Assembly (NCBI RefSeq): GCF_003968755.1
Contig: NZ_RYDL01000003.1
Span: forward strand, 344,479-408,478
Reading direction: 5' to 3'
DNA length: 64,000 nucleotides
Source: Flavobacterium sp. RSP15
GTDB lineage: Bacteria > Bacteroidota > Bacteroidia > Flavobacteriales > Flavobacteriaceae
Below, piece by piece: positions 9,404 to 17,524 of the stretch. Within the stretch, counting starts at the first letter, position 1; every line of letters starts with the position of its first letter. Both the position numbers and the translations under genes were made by a program. Below the pieces are notes generated by a model. That model saw only the letters and a program-made list of their open reading frames with translations, made no database searches and was not told the DNA's origin.

Positions 9404-10645
9404 ATGCAACATATCATAGACCGTTTTATCAGTTATGTAATTATTGATACCGAATCTGATTCAAACTCAGAAACTACTCCAAGCACCCCAAAACAATGGA
9501 CTTTAGCCCATAAACTGGTTGACGAATTAAAAGCTATAGGAATGCAAGACGTAACAATAGATGACAAATCATATATTATGGCTACTTTGCCCAGTAATGT
9601 GGCTCATGAAGTGCCAATCATAGGGTTTATTTCTCATTTTGACACTTCTCCGGATTTTTGTGGAGCCAATGTAAAACCTCAAATTGTGCGCAATTATGAT
9701 GGAAAAGATATTGTATTAAATGCGGATAAAAACATTGTATTATCCCCAAGTTATTTCAAAGATTTACTGCAGTATAAAGGACAAACACTAATCACTACAG
9801 ATGGCACAACATTACTAGGAGCTGATGACAAAGCCGGAATTACAGAGATTGTTACCGCAATGGAGTTTCTGATCAATAACCCGGAAATCAGACACGGAAA
9901 AATACGAATTGGCTTCACACCAGACGAAGAAATTGGTCGTGGTGCCCACCATTTTGATGTAGATAAATTTGGAGCTGAATGGGCGTATACTATGGATGGT
10001 AGCCAGGTAGGCGAATTAGAGTATGAAAATTTTAATGCAGCTGGTGCCAAAATCACTTTCAAAGGCAAAAGCGTACATCCTGGTTATGCCAAAGGGAAAA
10101 TGATCAACTCTATGCTGATTGCCAATGATTTTATCAATGAACTCCCCTCCGGAGAAACACCTGAAGAAACTAAAGGATACGAAGGTTTCTTTCACGTGCA
10201 TCACATAACAGGAAGCATCGAAGAAACCGTTTTAGAACTTATTATTCGGGATCACAACAAGAAAAAGTTCGAAAGGCGTAAAGAATTAATCGAGAAAATT
10301 GTTCGAAAAATCAATAAGAAATTTGCAAAACAATTTGGTGAAGACATAGTTATCACTGAGATTAAAGATCAATATTACAATATGAAAGAAAAGGTTCTGC
10401 CTGTAAAACACATTGTAGATATTGCTGAAAAAGCAATGAAAGAAATAGGAATCAAACCGCTTATTAAGCCTATTCGTGGTGGAACAGACGGTTCACAATT
10501 GTCCTATAAAGGATTACCATGTCCTAATATATTTGCAGGAGGACACAACTTTCACGGAAAATACGAATATATTCCTGCTGAAAGCATGCAAAAAGCAGTT
10601 GAAGTAATCGTAAAAATTGCTGAGTTGACAGCATTAGGAGATTAA
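9404..10645 (+). CDS. pepT: tripeptide aminopeptidase (peptidase T)
   Basis: This cytosolic di-zinc M20 metallopeptidase removes the N-terminal residue from tripeptides. It has 413 residues, the normal family length. Metal-binding motifs are ISHFDTSPD (His78), LLGADDKAG (Asp141) and the catalytic/metal pair in TPDEEIGRG (Glu175, Glu176), with AGGHNFHGK near the C-terminus. The bacterial exopeptidase dimerisation (lid) domain lies between about residues 205 and 315. It is transcribed alone from a promoter right before it. Confidence 0.97.
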   Translation: MQHIIDRFISYVIIDTESDSNSETTPSTPKQWTLAHKLVDELKAIGMQDVTIDDKSYIMATLPSNVAHEVPIIGFISHFDTSPDFCGANVKPQIVRNYDGKDIVLNADKNIVLSPSYFKDLLQYKGQTLITTDGTTLLGADDKAGITEIVTAMEFLINNPEIRHGKIRIGFTPDEEIGRGAHHFDVDKFGAEWAYTMDGSQVGELEYENFNAAGAKITFKGKSVHPGYAKGKMINSMLIANDFINELPSGETPEETKGYEGFFHVHHITGSIEETVLELIIRDHNKKKFERRKELIEKIVRKINKKFAKQFGEDIVITEIKDQYYNMKEKVLPVKHIVDIAEKAMKEIGIKPLIKPIRGGTDGSQLSYKGLPCPNIFAGGHNFHGKYEYIPAESMQKAVEVIVKIAELTALGD

Positions 10646-10742
10646 ATTATAAAACAAGCCTAATTTAGAATATTCAAAAACCAATACCTATTCTTGAGAT
10701 AAAAATAATAATTGGTATGCCAAATTATAATTTCTCAAATTA

Positions 10743-10925
10743 ATTATTCCTACAACAAAATTAACAGCAGAAATTCAGAGATTCTATCCTTACAAACAAT
10801 AAGAATTCTTAGAGTATATTAAAACAGCAAAAAGAGACGTTCCAGTATTGAAAAAAGAATACGAATACTATAAGAAAACATTAAGTTTAATGACAAATAC
10901 CAATAACATTAAGTCCCATTTCTAA
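10743..10925 (+). pseudogene. decayed small coding sequence with internal TAA
   Basis: One frame reads AEIQRFYPYKQ, then a TAA stop, then EFLEYIKTAKRDVPVLKKEY and a further helical, Lys/Tyr-rich stretch to a TAA at 10923-10925. The continuous helical character on both sides of the stop suggests a small gene broken by CAA to TAA. No start codon is preserved and no family is recognised. It ends inside the arm of a terminator hairpin. Confidence 0.4.
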
Positions 10926-10946
10926 GAATTTAGAATGGGGCTTTTT
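10912..10946 (+). terminator. intrinsic terminator
   Basis: The stem AGTCCCATTTCTAA / TTAGAATGGGGCT is nearly perfect and is followed by TTTTT. It would end transcripts from pepT or the small relic. Confidence 0.7.
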
Positions 10947-11228
10947 AATTTTAAAAACACCTCGAAAACAATATAGCTAACAACCATTATATAAGTTCGT
11001 GTAGTAACATTAGACAAAATAACGCAACAGATTGAATTTAAACTACTGTTTTACAATATTACTACTTTTCACCTTATGGTGTTTAAACTTTTGACTTCCT
11101 TAAGTTACAAATCATTCGGAATAACTACTTTTAAAATCTTATTCTTTGTATTTCATATACAACTGTCTCTTGCGCACTATTTATGGCATACCCGAACCTT
11201 CCAATTTAGAATATTGAAAAGCTTAACA

Positions 11229-11257
11229 TTGGAAAGTAAATTAAATCACTATATTTG
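11229..11257 (+). promoter_or_regulatory. promoter of the Lys-rich protein gene
   Basis: TTG at 11229-11231 and TATATTTG at 11250-11257 are separated by 18 bp, the usual -33/-7 geometry in Flavobacterium. Between the terminator at 10946 and this promoter (about 280 bp) I see nothing else of note. Confidence 0.7.
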
Positions 11258-11330
11258 CTAACAATTACTTAACTATTTATTAACATTGAAAATTTTAAAT
11301 AAAATCCAAACGACACTAATAATACTCACT

Positions 11331-11804
11331 ATGATACAAAAAGAAGAAAATTCAACAGTCCCTACTTCAGTAAAGCCTGAAATTGATAAACCTGTAAGAG
11401 CATCCAAAAACAAAGTTATCAAACCTTCTGAAGAAACTATAGCACCACTTAATGAAGTAGTAATAACTGAAACAATAGAAGAAACCATAGAAATTTCATT
11501 AGAAGACAAAGACGATACAACTATGGAAGGGCTAAATGAAAAAGAAGACAAAAAAGATATTAAAAAGAAGTTAAAAATAAAAGACATGAAAGACAAAGAC
11601 AAGAAAAAGGCTAAAAAAGCGAACGCAAAAGAGAAAGCAAAACAAAAAGCGAAAGCGAAAGCAAAAAAGGCAAAAAAAGCAAAAAAAGATAAAGCAAAAA
11701 AAGCCAAAGTAAAAGTCAAAATAAAAGCGAAGAAAGCAAAAGCAAAATCTAAAAAAGCAAAGAAAGCAAAGAAAGCAAAGAAAGCAAAGAAAAACAAAAA
11801 ATAA
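11331..11804 (+). CDS. Lys/Ala-rich histone-H1-like protein
   Basis: I start at the ATG at 11331 (157 aa, MIQKEENS), because the TTG at 11286 would give an unrelated hydrophobic leader. The first half is acidic (many Glu and Asp, residues 1-85). The second half is almost only Lys and Ala, arranged as KAK, KKAK and KAKKAKKAK repeats to the end. Such tails resemble eukaryotic histone H1 C-termini and bacterial AlgP/Hc-type proteins and should bind DNA or RNA without sequence specificity. The acidic head could shield the tail or mediate self-association. The function is inferred from composition only. It sits alone between its own promoter and a terminator. Confidence 0.75.
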   Translation: MIQKEENSTVPTSVKPEIDKPVRASKNKVIKPSEETIAPLNEVVITETIEETIEISLEDKDDTTMEGLNEKEDKKDIKKKLKIKDMKDKDKKKAKKANAKEKAKQKAKAKAKKAKKAKKDKAKKAKVKVKIKAKKAKAKSKKAKKAKKAKKAKKNKK

Positions 11805-11822
11805 TCTGATTATTTTTTATCC

Positions 11823-11859
11823 AAAAAAGTCCCAATCCGAAACCGGTTGGGACTTTTTT
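11823..11859. terminator. bidirectional terminator between the Lys-rich gene and yajC
   Basis: A 13-bp perfect stem AAAAAAGTCCCAA / TTGGGACTTTTTT has A and T runs at its ends, so it can act for both converging genes. Confidence 0.85.
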
Positions 11860-11877
11860 AATTTCTGAAACCAAAAA

Positions 11878-12150
11878 TTATTTTTTGTTCAATACTGCAC
11901 TCATTTCCATAGAAATTGCAGAACGCTCCATTTTCAATTTTCCAGACATTGTCTCTACTACTACCGTTGTATCCGCTAGTTCAGAAACTTTTCCGTGAAG
12001 ACCACTTTTTGTAATGATTTTATCACCTACTTTAAGTGTGCTTTCAAATTCTTTTTCATTTTTCGCTCTTTTTTGTTGTGGTCTGATCATAAAGAAATAG
12101 ATCACCACAAACATTAATATAAAGGGTGCAAATTGAGTTAATTGTTCCAT
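11878..12150 (-). CDS. yajC: Sec translocon accessory subunit YajC
   Basis: This 90-residue protein has one N-terminal membrane helix (FAPFILMFVVIYFFMIRP, about residues 7-24) ending in the conserved RPQQKRAK. A small cytoplasmic domain with VGDKIITKSGLHGKV follows. YajC associates with SecDF at the inner membrane. It follows nusB by about 30 nt in the same direction, so the two are probably one transcript. In many flavobacteria I recall a DUF1573 gene between them; it is absent here. Confidence 0.95.
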   Translation of the reverse strand: MEQLTQFAPFILMFVVIYFFMIRPQQKRAKNEKEFESTLKVGDKIITKSGLHGKVSELADTTVVVETMSGKLKMERSAISMEMSAVLNKK

Positions 12151-12180
12151 AATTTTATTTTTATTTTTATTTGTTAATTA

Positions 12181-13125
12181 TTACATTAAGCCACGACCGG
12201 CTTTTATAATTCTTTTACTGGCTTGAAGCTCTTTTACGAGACTATCTAAAATTCCGTTGATAAAAATACTACTTTTTGGTGTAGAATATTCTTTGGCAAC
12301 CTCTAAATATTCGTTAAGAGTTACTTTTACGGGAATAGACGGGAATTTCAAGAACTCACAAATTGCCATTTTTAGAATGATAGTATCTATTTCGGCAATC
12401 CTATCACTGTCCCAATTGGGCGTTTTATCCACGTATTCCTTAGCTAATTCCGTTTCATTCAAGACTGTTTTTCGGAACAAGTCTTTCACGAAATCCCTAT
12501 CTTCATTGTCTTTATATAACTTTGGCACTCTGAAATTATCATCTTCACCAGATTTGATCGCTTTCAATTGTTTGATAATATGTGTGTTTACTAACGGAAT
12601 ATCATCCACCCAAGTCAATTTGTCATCTTCCAGATACTCATACAATTTCTCGTTAGGAACAATTACATCCATGAATAAATCAACAATAAACTGTCGGTCT
12701 TCCTCAAAGGTGTTCACCGCATTATTCATGTATTGCGCATACAATGTGCTGGCTTTAATATCATTCAAAAGCAATAAAATATAATCGTCATTTAACGTCC
12801 AATTATTGATTTTACGGTTTTCCAGCGCGATACTTAATGAATTATTTTCGGAAAGAATTTGAAAGATTCTATTTTTGATGAATTTTTCGTTTGGTTTACG
12901 TTCCTCAGGAGTTGCAAGATGTTTCAAACTGGATTTATGCAAAAAAATAGTTTCTGTTTTGCAAATTTCAATCAGCGAAGAAAGCATTATAAGGTATAAA
13001 TCTTGAATATTGTCGATACTGTAAAAAAGGAATTTTTCTTCTTTTTCCAGATTATCTGAACCGCTTTGATGCATCGCATAAATGGACTGCATAACCTTGA
13101 CGCGAATGTGTCTTCTATTTACCAC
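12181..13125 (-). CDS. nusB: transcription antitermination factor NusB (long Bacteroidota form)
   Basis: NusB binds BoxA RNA with S10 and promotes antitermination on rRNA operons. The protein has 314 residues, much longer than the roughly 140 aa of E. coli NusB, but this is the normal Bacteroidota form. It begins with the conserved MVNRRHIRVKVMQSIYA. The classical NusB core is best seen in the C-terminal half, ending PVKVTLNEYLEVAKEYSTPK and then FINGILDSLVKEL. The N-terminal helical insertion (about residues 30-200) is lineage-specific. It is probably co-transcribed with yajC from a minus-strand promoter about 30 nt upstream. Confidence 0.95.
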   Translation of the reverse strand: MVNRRHIRVKVMQSIYAMHQSGSDNLEKEEKFLFYSIDNIQDLYLIMLSSLIEICKTETIFLHKSSLKHLATPEERKPNEKFIKNRIFQILSENNSLSIALENRKINNWTLNDDYILLLLNDIKASTLYAQYMNNAVNTFEEDRQFIVDLFMDVIVPNEKLYEYLEDDKLTWVDDIPLVNTHIIKQLKAIKSGEDDNFRVPKLYKDNEDRDFVKDLFRKTVLNETELAKEYVDKTPNWDSDRIAEIDTIILKMAICEFLKFPSIPVKVTLNEYLEVAKEYSTPKSSIFINGILDSLVKELQASKRIIKAGRGLM

Positions 13126-13153
13126 CTTGTAAGAACTTTTATTAATTAGGGTG

Positions 13154-13161
13154 CAAAAATA
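13154..13161 (-). promoter_or_regulatory. -7 promoter element of nusB-yajC
   Basis: The minus strand reads TATTTTTG about 30 nt before the nusB ATG. Confidence 0.6.
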
Positions 13162-13209
13162 AGTATTTCATTTTTTAAAATAAAATATATAATCGGTTAT
13201 TTTAATGTA

Positions 13210-13268
13210 TTCAATCAACAGTATTCAGTGAATGGTACAAAAATATTCACTGAATACTGAAAATTGAA
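13210..13268. repeat. long perfect inverted repeat between the dehydrogenase gene and nusB
   Basis: A 15-bp perfect stem, CAGTATTCAGTGAAT (13219-13233) with ATTCACTGAATACTG (13245-13259), encloses an 11-nt loop. It is extended by a further 6-bp pair TTCAAT / ATTGAA after an internal 3-nt mismatch. It lies 10 bp beyond the stop of the dehydrogenase gene. It could be a factor-dependent terminator or mRNA-stabilising hairpin, since no clear T run follows, or a small mobile palindrome. Confidence 0.8.
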
Positions 13269-13277
13269 CCTTAAAAA

Positions 13278-14384
13278 CTACTTTTTACTATTTTCTATTT
13301 TTCTTTGATTGATGCGATTTTGAGCAATAGTCAAAGCCGCATGATGCGTTGTCATCTTGTTTGCGAGGGCAAAATCAAATATTTCTAAGGTTGTGTTGTA
13401 AATATTTTCTGTTTTACGCATGATCTCCGCTTTATCATAATGTGCTAATTCAGCGTACACATTGATAATTCCTCCGGCATTAATCAAAAAATCAGGAGCA
13501 TATAAAATGCCTCTTTCTTGCAGAATTGCGCCATGAACATTCTCATCCGCTAATTGATTATTAGCAGCTCCAGCAATAACTTTGGCTTTAATTTTATAAA
13601 CAGTATTATTATTTAACGTTGCTCCCATGGCACAAGGCGCGTAAATATCAACATCAGCACTGTACAAATCGTCTCCTCTGAAAATTGCTGCATGGTACTT
13701 CGCTCCTACTTCATTCAGTTTTTCTTCATTGATATCAGCAATGGTGACAATAGCTCCTTCTTTAGTCAAATAATCAACTAATGTTTCGCCAACGTGACCA
13801 ATTCCTTGTACCAATACCTTCTTACCACTCAAAACATCCGACCCAAATTGTTGTTTTGCAGCCGCTTTCATGCCTAAATATACTCCGTAAGCCGTAACAG
13901 GTGATGGGTTTCCGGAACCACCTCTTGATTCAGAAATTCCAGTAACATACGGCGTTACATCTCTAACTGTATCCATATCTTTAGTTTCCATTCCCATATC
14001 CTCAGCAGTAATATACCTTCCGCTTAAAGAATGAACAAACTCACCGAATTTACGCATCAACTCCGGGGTTTTTTGTGTTTTGGCATCGCCAATAATCACC
14101 GCTTTACCGCCACCAATATTCAATCCTGTAATTGCTGCTTTAAAAGTCATTCCGCGTGAAAGTCGCAGTACGTCGTTTAGGGCTTCCCATTCATTCGCGT
14201 AATTATACATCCGCGTACCACCCAAAGCGGGACCCATAACCGAATTATGAATACCAATAATTGCTTTTAAACCTGTATCTTTGTCGTTGCAAAATACAAT
14301 TTGTTCATGATCATCAAATGATAATTGACCAAAAACGGGATCCATTTTTTGAAGTTCCTTTACAGTAGTGAAAGCTGCATTCAT
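13278..14384 (-). CDS. Glu/Leu/Phe/Val dehydrogenase (leucine dehydrogenase type)
   Basis: This NAD(P)-dependent amino-acid dehydrogenase reversibly deaminates a branched-chain amino acid to its oxoacid and ammonia. It has 368 residues, typical of leucine/valine dehydrogenases and shorter than glutamate dehydrogenase. The catalytic N-terminal domain carries GPALGGTRM (51-59) and active-site lysines Lys82 (MTFKAA) and Lys94 (GGGKAV). The Rossmann domain has VQGIGHVGETL near residue 190. Substrate preference among leucine, valine and phenylalanine cannot be set from sequence. It is monocistronic, with its own promoter upstream and a long hairpin downstream. Together with HMG-CoA lyase it fits leucine catabolism. 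Confidence 0.92.
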   Translation of the reverse strand: MNAAFTTVKELQKMDPVFGQLSFDDHEQIVFCNDKDTGLKAIIGIHNSVMGPALGGTRMYNYANEWEALNDVLRLSRGMTFKAAITGLNIGGGKAVIIGDAKTQKTPELMRKFGEFVHSLSGRYITAEDMGMETKDMDTVRDVTPYVTGISESRGGSGNPSPVTAYGVYLGMKAAAKQQFGSDVLSGKKVLVQGIGHVGETLVDYLTKEGAIVTIADINEEKLNEVGAKYHAAIFRGDDLYSADVDIYAPCAMGATLNNNTVYKIKAKVIAGAANNQLADENVHGAILQERGILYAPDFLINAGGIINVYAELAHYDKAEIMRKTENIYNTTLEIFDFALANKMTTHHAALTIAQNRINQRKIENSKK

Positions 14385-14435
14385 AGCGTGAAATTTTTAT
14401 AATGATAAAATTATGAATTTGTCAAAAAGACGATC

Positions 14436-14443
14436 CAAAATTA
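14436..14443 (-). promoter_or_regulatory. -7 promoter element of the leucine-type dehydrogenase
   Basis: The minus strand reads TAATTTTG, about 50 nt before the start codon. Confidence 0.5.
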
Positions 14444-14586
14444 CACAAAAAATAAATATGAGGTAACATCTTATGGGAAAATTGTTTATTCAGCAATTTA
14501 CACAATCAAAAAATTATTATTAAAATTACTAAAAGCAAAATTTTACACCATCAATAAAGCTATTTCAACATAGAATATCATAAAAA

Positions 14587-16347
14587 ATGAAAGAATTACG
14601 TTATTTAAATAAATATTTCGTCAAATACAAATACAGTTTTTTACTGGGGATTGTTTTTACCATTATTGCACAGATCTTTATGCTTTTTACACCCAAGCTG
14701 ATCAGCAAGTCTTTTAAGGTAATTGAGGCTTTCGCCAAAGATAAAACCGTAGCCAAGTCAGTCATTCACGAGGAATTAGTTGCGAATATTTTACTAATTA
14801 TTGCCACAACAATCATTGCTGGTTTTCTTACTTTTTTGATGAGACAAACCCTAATCGTGATGTCGCGCCACATCGAATTTGATCTAAAAAACGAAGTGTT
14901 TCGGCAATATGAGAATTTATCTCAAAATTTTTACAAACAAAATCGTACTGGCGATTTGATGAACCGAATCAGCGAAGATGTATCCAAAGTCAGAATGTAT
15001 GTAGGTCCTGCGGTGATGTATACTATAAATACCGTAATTCGTTTTGCTATTGTAATTGTGTATATGTATAACGTATCGCCAAGATTGACTCTGTATACCT
15101 TGCTGCCTTTGCCGCTATTGTCCTATGCCATTTTTAAACTTAGTTCCGAAATCAACGTAAGAAGCACCATTTTTCAACAATATTTATCTAAAGTTTCCAG
15201 TTTTTCGCAGGAAATATTTTCAGGAATCCGAGTGATCAAAGCATATTCATTAGAAGATCAACACCAAAAAAACATGGTAAATTTAGCCCATGAAAGCAAA
15301 AGCAAAAGCTTGAATTTAGCCAAAGTACAATCTTTATTTGGACCATTAATGCTTGCCCTTATAGGAATCAGTAACTTAGTGGTCATCTATTTTGGAGGTC
15401 TGATGTACATTGATGGAACGATCAAAAGCATTGGAACCATCGCTGAATTCATCCTATATGTCAACATGCTGACCTGGCCCGTGGCTTCACTAGGTTGGGT
15501 TTCGTCAATGGTTCAGGAGGCCGAAGCCTCTCAAAAAAGGTTAAATGAATTTTTAAAAATTGAACCCGAGATAAAAAACAAAAACGAAAACAAATCCATA
15601 ATTGAAGGTTCTATTTCTTTTGAAAACGTAAGTTATACCTACGAGGACACTAATATCAAAGCGTTACAAAATATTTCGTTCACAGTAAAAAAAGGAGAAA
15701 CCTTAGCCATTTTAGGAAAAACAGGTTCCGGAAAATCGACTATTTTATCGTTGATTTCCAGAATGTATGATGTTACAGCCGGGAAAATAAATATTGACGG
15801 AAATGAAATAAGCGCCATTAATCTGTTTGATTTACGCAACAGCATTGGTATTGTTCCACAAGATGCCTTTTTGTTTTCGGACAGTATCAAGAATAATATT
15901 ATGTTTGGGAAAGAAAATGCTTCAGAAGAGGAAGTGAAATCTGCTGCCAAAAGTGCTGTGGTACATGACAACATTATGGGCTTCAACAAACAGTACGAAA
16001 CGGTTCTTGGCGAAAGAGGAATTACACTTTCCGGAGGTCAAAAACAAAGAGTTTCCATCGCCAGAGCAATTATCAAGAATCCCCCTATTTTACTTTTGGA
16101 CGATTGCTTGTCAGCAGTGGATACTGAGACCGAAGAAGCGATATTAAACAATTTGCAAGAAATCTGCAAGGACAAAACAACGATTATAGTGAGTCACCGC
16201 GTATCATCAGCTAAAAATGCTGATCGAATTATCATTATTGAAAAAGGACAAATTATACAACAAGGTTCTCATAATCAATTGATAAATCAAGAAGGGTATT
16301 ATGCTGCTTTGTATTTGAAACAACTTTCAGAAAAAGAAATGCTATAA
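14587..16347 (+). CDS. ABC exporter, fused permease and ATPase (half transporter)
   Basis: This 586-residue protein combines a six-helix type I exporter membrane domain (about residues 15-310) with a C-terminal ATPase. Nucleotide motifs are Walker A GKTGSGKST (377-385), signature LSGGQ (481-485), Walker B ILLLDD (501-506) and the switch His537. The protein should work as a homodimer or with a partner half transporter, in the MsbA/LmrA class. The substrate (lipid, drug or peptide) cannot be told. No partner ABC gene lies nearby, favouring a homodimer. A PUR-domain gene follows after about 70 bp. Confidence 0.93.
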   Translation: MKELRYLNKYFVKYKYSFLLGIVFTIIAQIFMLFTPKLISKSFKVIEAFAKDKTVAKSVIHEELVANILLIIATTIIAGFLTFLMRQTLIVMSRHIEFDLKNEVFRQYENLSQNFYKQNRTGDLMNRISEDVSKVRMYVGPAVMYTINTVIRFAIVIVYMYNVSPRLTLYTLLPLPLLSYAIFKLSSEINVRSTIFQQYLSKVSSFSQEIFSGIRVIKAYSLEDQHQKNMVNLAHESKSKSLNLAKVQSLFGPLMLALIGISNLVVIYFGGLMYIDGTIKSIGTIAEFILYVNMLTWPVASLGWVSSMVQEAEASQKRLNEFLKIEPEIKNKNENKSIIEGSISFENVSYTYEDTNIKALQNISFTVKKGETLAILGKTGSGKSTILSLISRMYDVTAGKINIDGNEISAINLFDLRNSIGIVPQDAFLFSDSIKNNIMFGKENASEEEVKSAAKSAVVHDNIMGFNKQYETVLGERGITLSGGQKQRVSIARAIIKNPPILLLDDCLSAVDTETEEAILNNLQEICKDKTTIIVSHRVSSAKNADRIIIIEKGQIIQQGSHNQLINQEGYYAALYLKQLSEKEML

Positions 16348-16418
16348 TTGTTGTATAATACATATTTTTTATAGATTTTTGGATACTAGTTAATAACCAT
16401 AAATTGACAGAAAGGATT

Positions 16419-16799
16419 ATGAGAGAACATGACATGTTAGAAAAAGAAGAGATATTTTCTAAAGTTTTAAGAGCTGGAAGAAGAACGTATTTCTTTGATG
16501 TGAGAGCGACAAAAGCAGATGATTATTACATTACTATTACTGAGAGCAAGAAATTTACGGAAGAAGATGGATCTTTCCATTTCAAAAAACATAAAATCTA
16601 TTTATACAAAGAAGATTTTGCTGCTTTTGCAGAAATTCTTGGCGAAATGACTTCTTATGTTTTGAACCATAAAGGCGAAGAAGTAATTTCAGAAAGACAC
16701 CAAAAAGATTTCAAAAAAGAATATGCCTCTGAGAAATCAGAAGATGAAATCATACCGCAAACATCAACTTTTACCGATATAGAATTTGATGATATTTAA
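16419..16799 (+). CDS. PUR-domain nucleic-acid-binding protein (DUF3276)
   Basis: I start at the ATG at 16419 (126 aa), preceded by a purine-rich AGAAAGGAT; the upstream TTG adds only five residues. The body matches the small Bacteroidota PUR-alpha-like family: EEIFSKVLRAGRRTYFFDVR, then YYITITESKKF, with an acidic tail ending DIEFDDI. PUR repeats bind single-stranded nucleic acid, and the spirochaete homologue regulates gene expression. Its role in Bacteroidota is undefined. It may be read through from the ABC exporter gene and ends at a strong terminator. Confidence 0.88.
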   Translation: MREHDMLEKEEIFSKVLRAGRRTYFFDVRATKADDYYITITESKKFTEEDGSFHFKKHKIYLYKEDFAAFAEILGEMTSYVLNHKGEEVISERHQKDFKKEYASEKSEDEIIPQTSTFTDIEFDDI

Positions 16800-16819
16800 T
16801 ATTTAGTTCCTTACTTACC

Positions 16820-16864
16820 AATAAAAAAGTCTAGAAATCATCTGATTTTTGGACTTTTTTATTT
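16820..16864. terminator. terminator between the PUR gene and csaA
   Basis: The stem AATAAAAAAGTC / GACTTTTTTATT, with additional ATCA/TGAT-type pairing inside, ends in a T run. It probably serves both converging genes. Confidence 0.75.
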
Positions 16865-16908
16865 TAGAAAATCAATTTACAGTTGATTAAAAGAATTACT
16901 TTCACAAA

Positions 16909-17244
16909 TTAGCCAATTCGCAATCCGTTTTCAATTTTGAAATCCGGGGTCAATAAAATCACATCCCCTTCCTGACCAACTGCTCCTAAAATTAAACATT
17001 CACTACTAAATTTTCCAATTTGTTTTTTAGGAAAATTGACTACGGCAACAATCTGTCGGTTGAGTAAATCCTCTTTCGCGTACCGTTTCGTTATTTGTGC
17101 GGATGTTTTTCGTATTCCAATTTCGGAGCCAAAATCTATTGTGAGCTGATACGCTGGTTTTCTCGCTTCGGGGAAATCATTCACTGCCAGAATTGTTCCT
17201 ATACGCATCTCTACTTTTTCGAATTCAGTCCAAGATAATTCCAT
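16909..17244 (-). CDS. csaA: CsaA-type tRNA-binding protein
   Basis: This 111-residue protein is a stand-alone OB-fold of the EMAP/Trbp111 tRNA-binding type, the usual length for CsaA. Visible family features are FEKVEMRIGTILAVNDFPEA at the N-terminus, KTSAQITKRYAKEDL in the middle and VAVVNFPKKQIGKFSSECL. CsaA binds tRNA and has been described as a chaperone linked to protein export in Bacillus. It is transcribed alone on the minus strand. Confidence 0.93.
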   Translation of the reverse strand: MELSWTEFEKVEMRIGTILAVNDFPEARKPAYQLTIDFGSEIGIRKTSAQITKRYAKEDLLNRQIVAVVNFPKKQIGKFSSECLILGAVGQEGDVILLTPDFKIENGLRIG

Positions 17245-17287
17245 AAAATATTAGTTTTAGTTTTGAATTATAAATATACTATTTTAA

Positions 17288-17452
17288 CTATTTATACAAC
17301 GCCAATCCATAAGGAAAAACCAGCTTTTCATCGACAAACTCAAATACAGCGATAGTGATAGAAATATCCGTAACATATTCCCGACCAATCAAAACCTAAA
17401 AAACGAGTCCTTCACACAAAGGAATAAAATAGCCCTTTTTTTTCTTTTTCAT
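17288..17452 (-). pseudogene. small minus-strand ORF broken by an internal TAG
   Basis: From an ATG at 17450-17452 the minus strand reads MKKKKGYFIPLCEGLVF, then TAG (17396-17398), then VLIGREYVTDISITIAVFEF and on to FPYGLALYK and a stop at 17288. The stretch after the stop looks like real protein. A CAG or similar to TAG change would explain the break. No family is recognised. It may equally be the C-terminal remnant of a longer lost gene. Confidence 0.4.
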
Positions 17453-17473
17453 GTATAAGTTAATTATATTCGT

Positions 17474-17481
17474 AATTTTGT
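17474..17481 (+). promoter_or_regulatory. -7 promoter element of the GNAT-like gene
   Basis: TAATTTTG matches TAnnTTTG. Transcription would begin near 17488, so the TTG at 17480 cannot be the start codon and the ATG at 17525 is favoured. Confidence 0.6.
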
Positions 17482-17524
17482 GCCTCAAAAAAACAGTAAC
17501 TATACATTGAATCAATCCTACGCA

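Noticed and set aside
11076..11261. 61-codon ORF before the Lys-rich gene
   Set aside because: It overlaps the predicted -33/-7 promoter, and its composition is that of AT-rich noncoding DNA.
11273..11797. Minus-strand ORF of 174 codons rich in Phe and Ala
   Set aside because: It is the antisense shadow of the Lys/Ala repeat (AAAGCA read backwards gives Phe/Ala), with no homology-like features.
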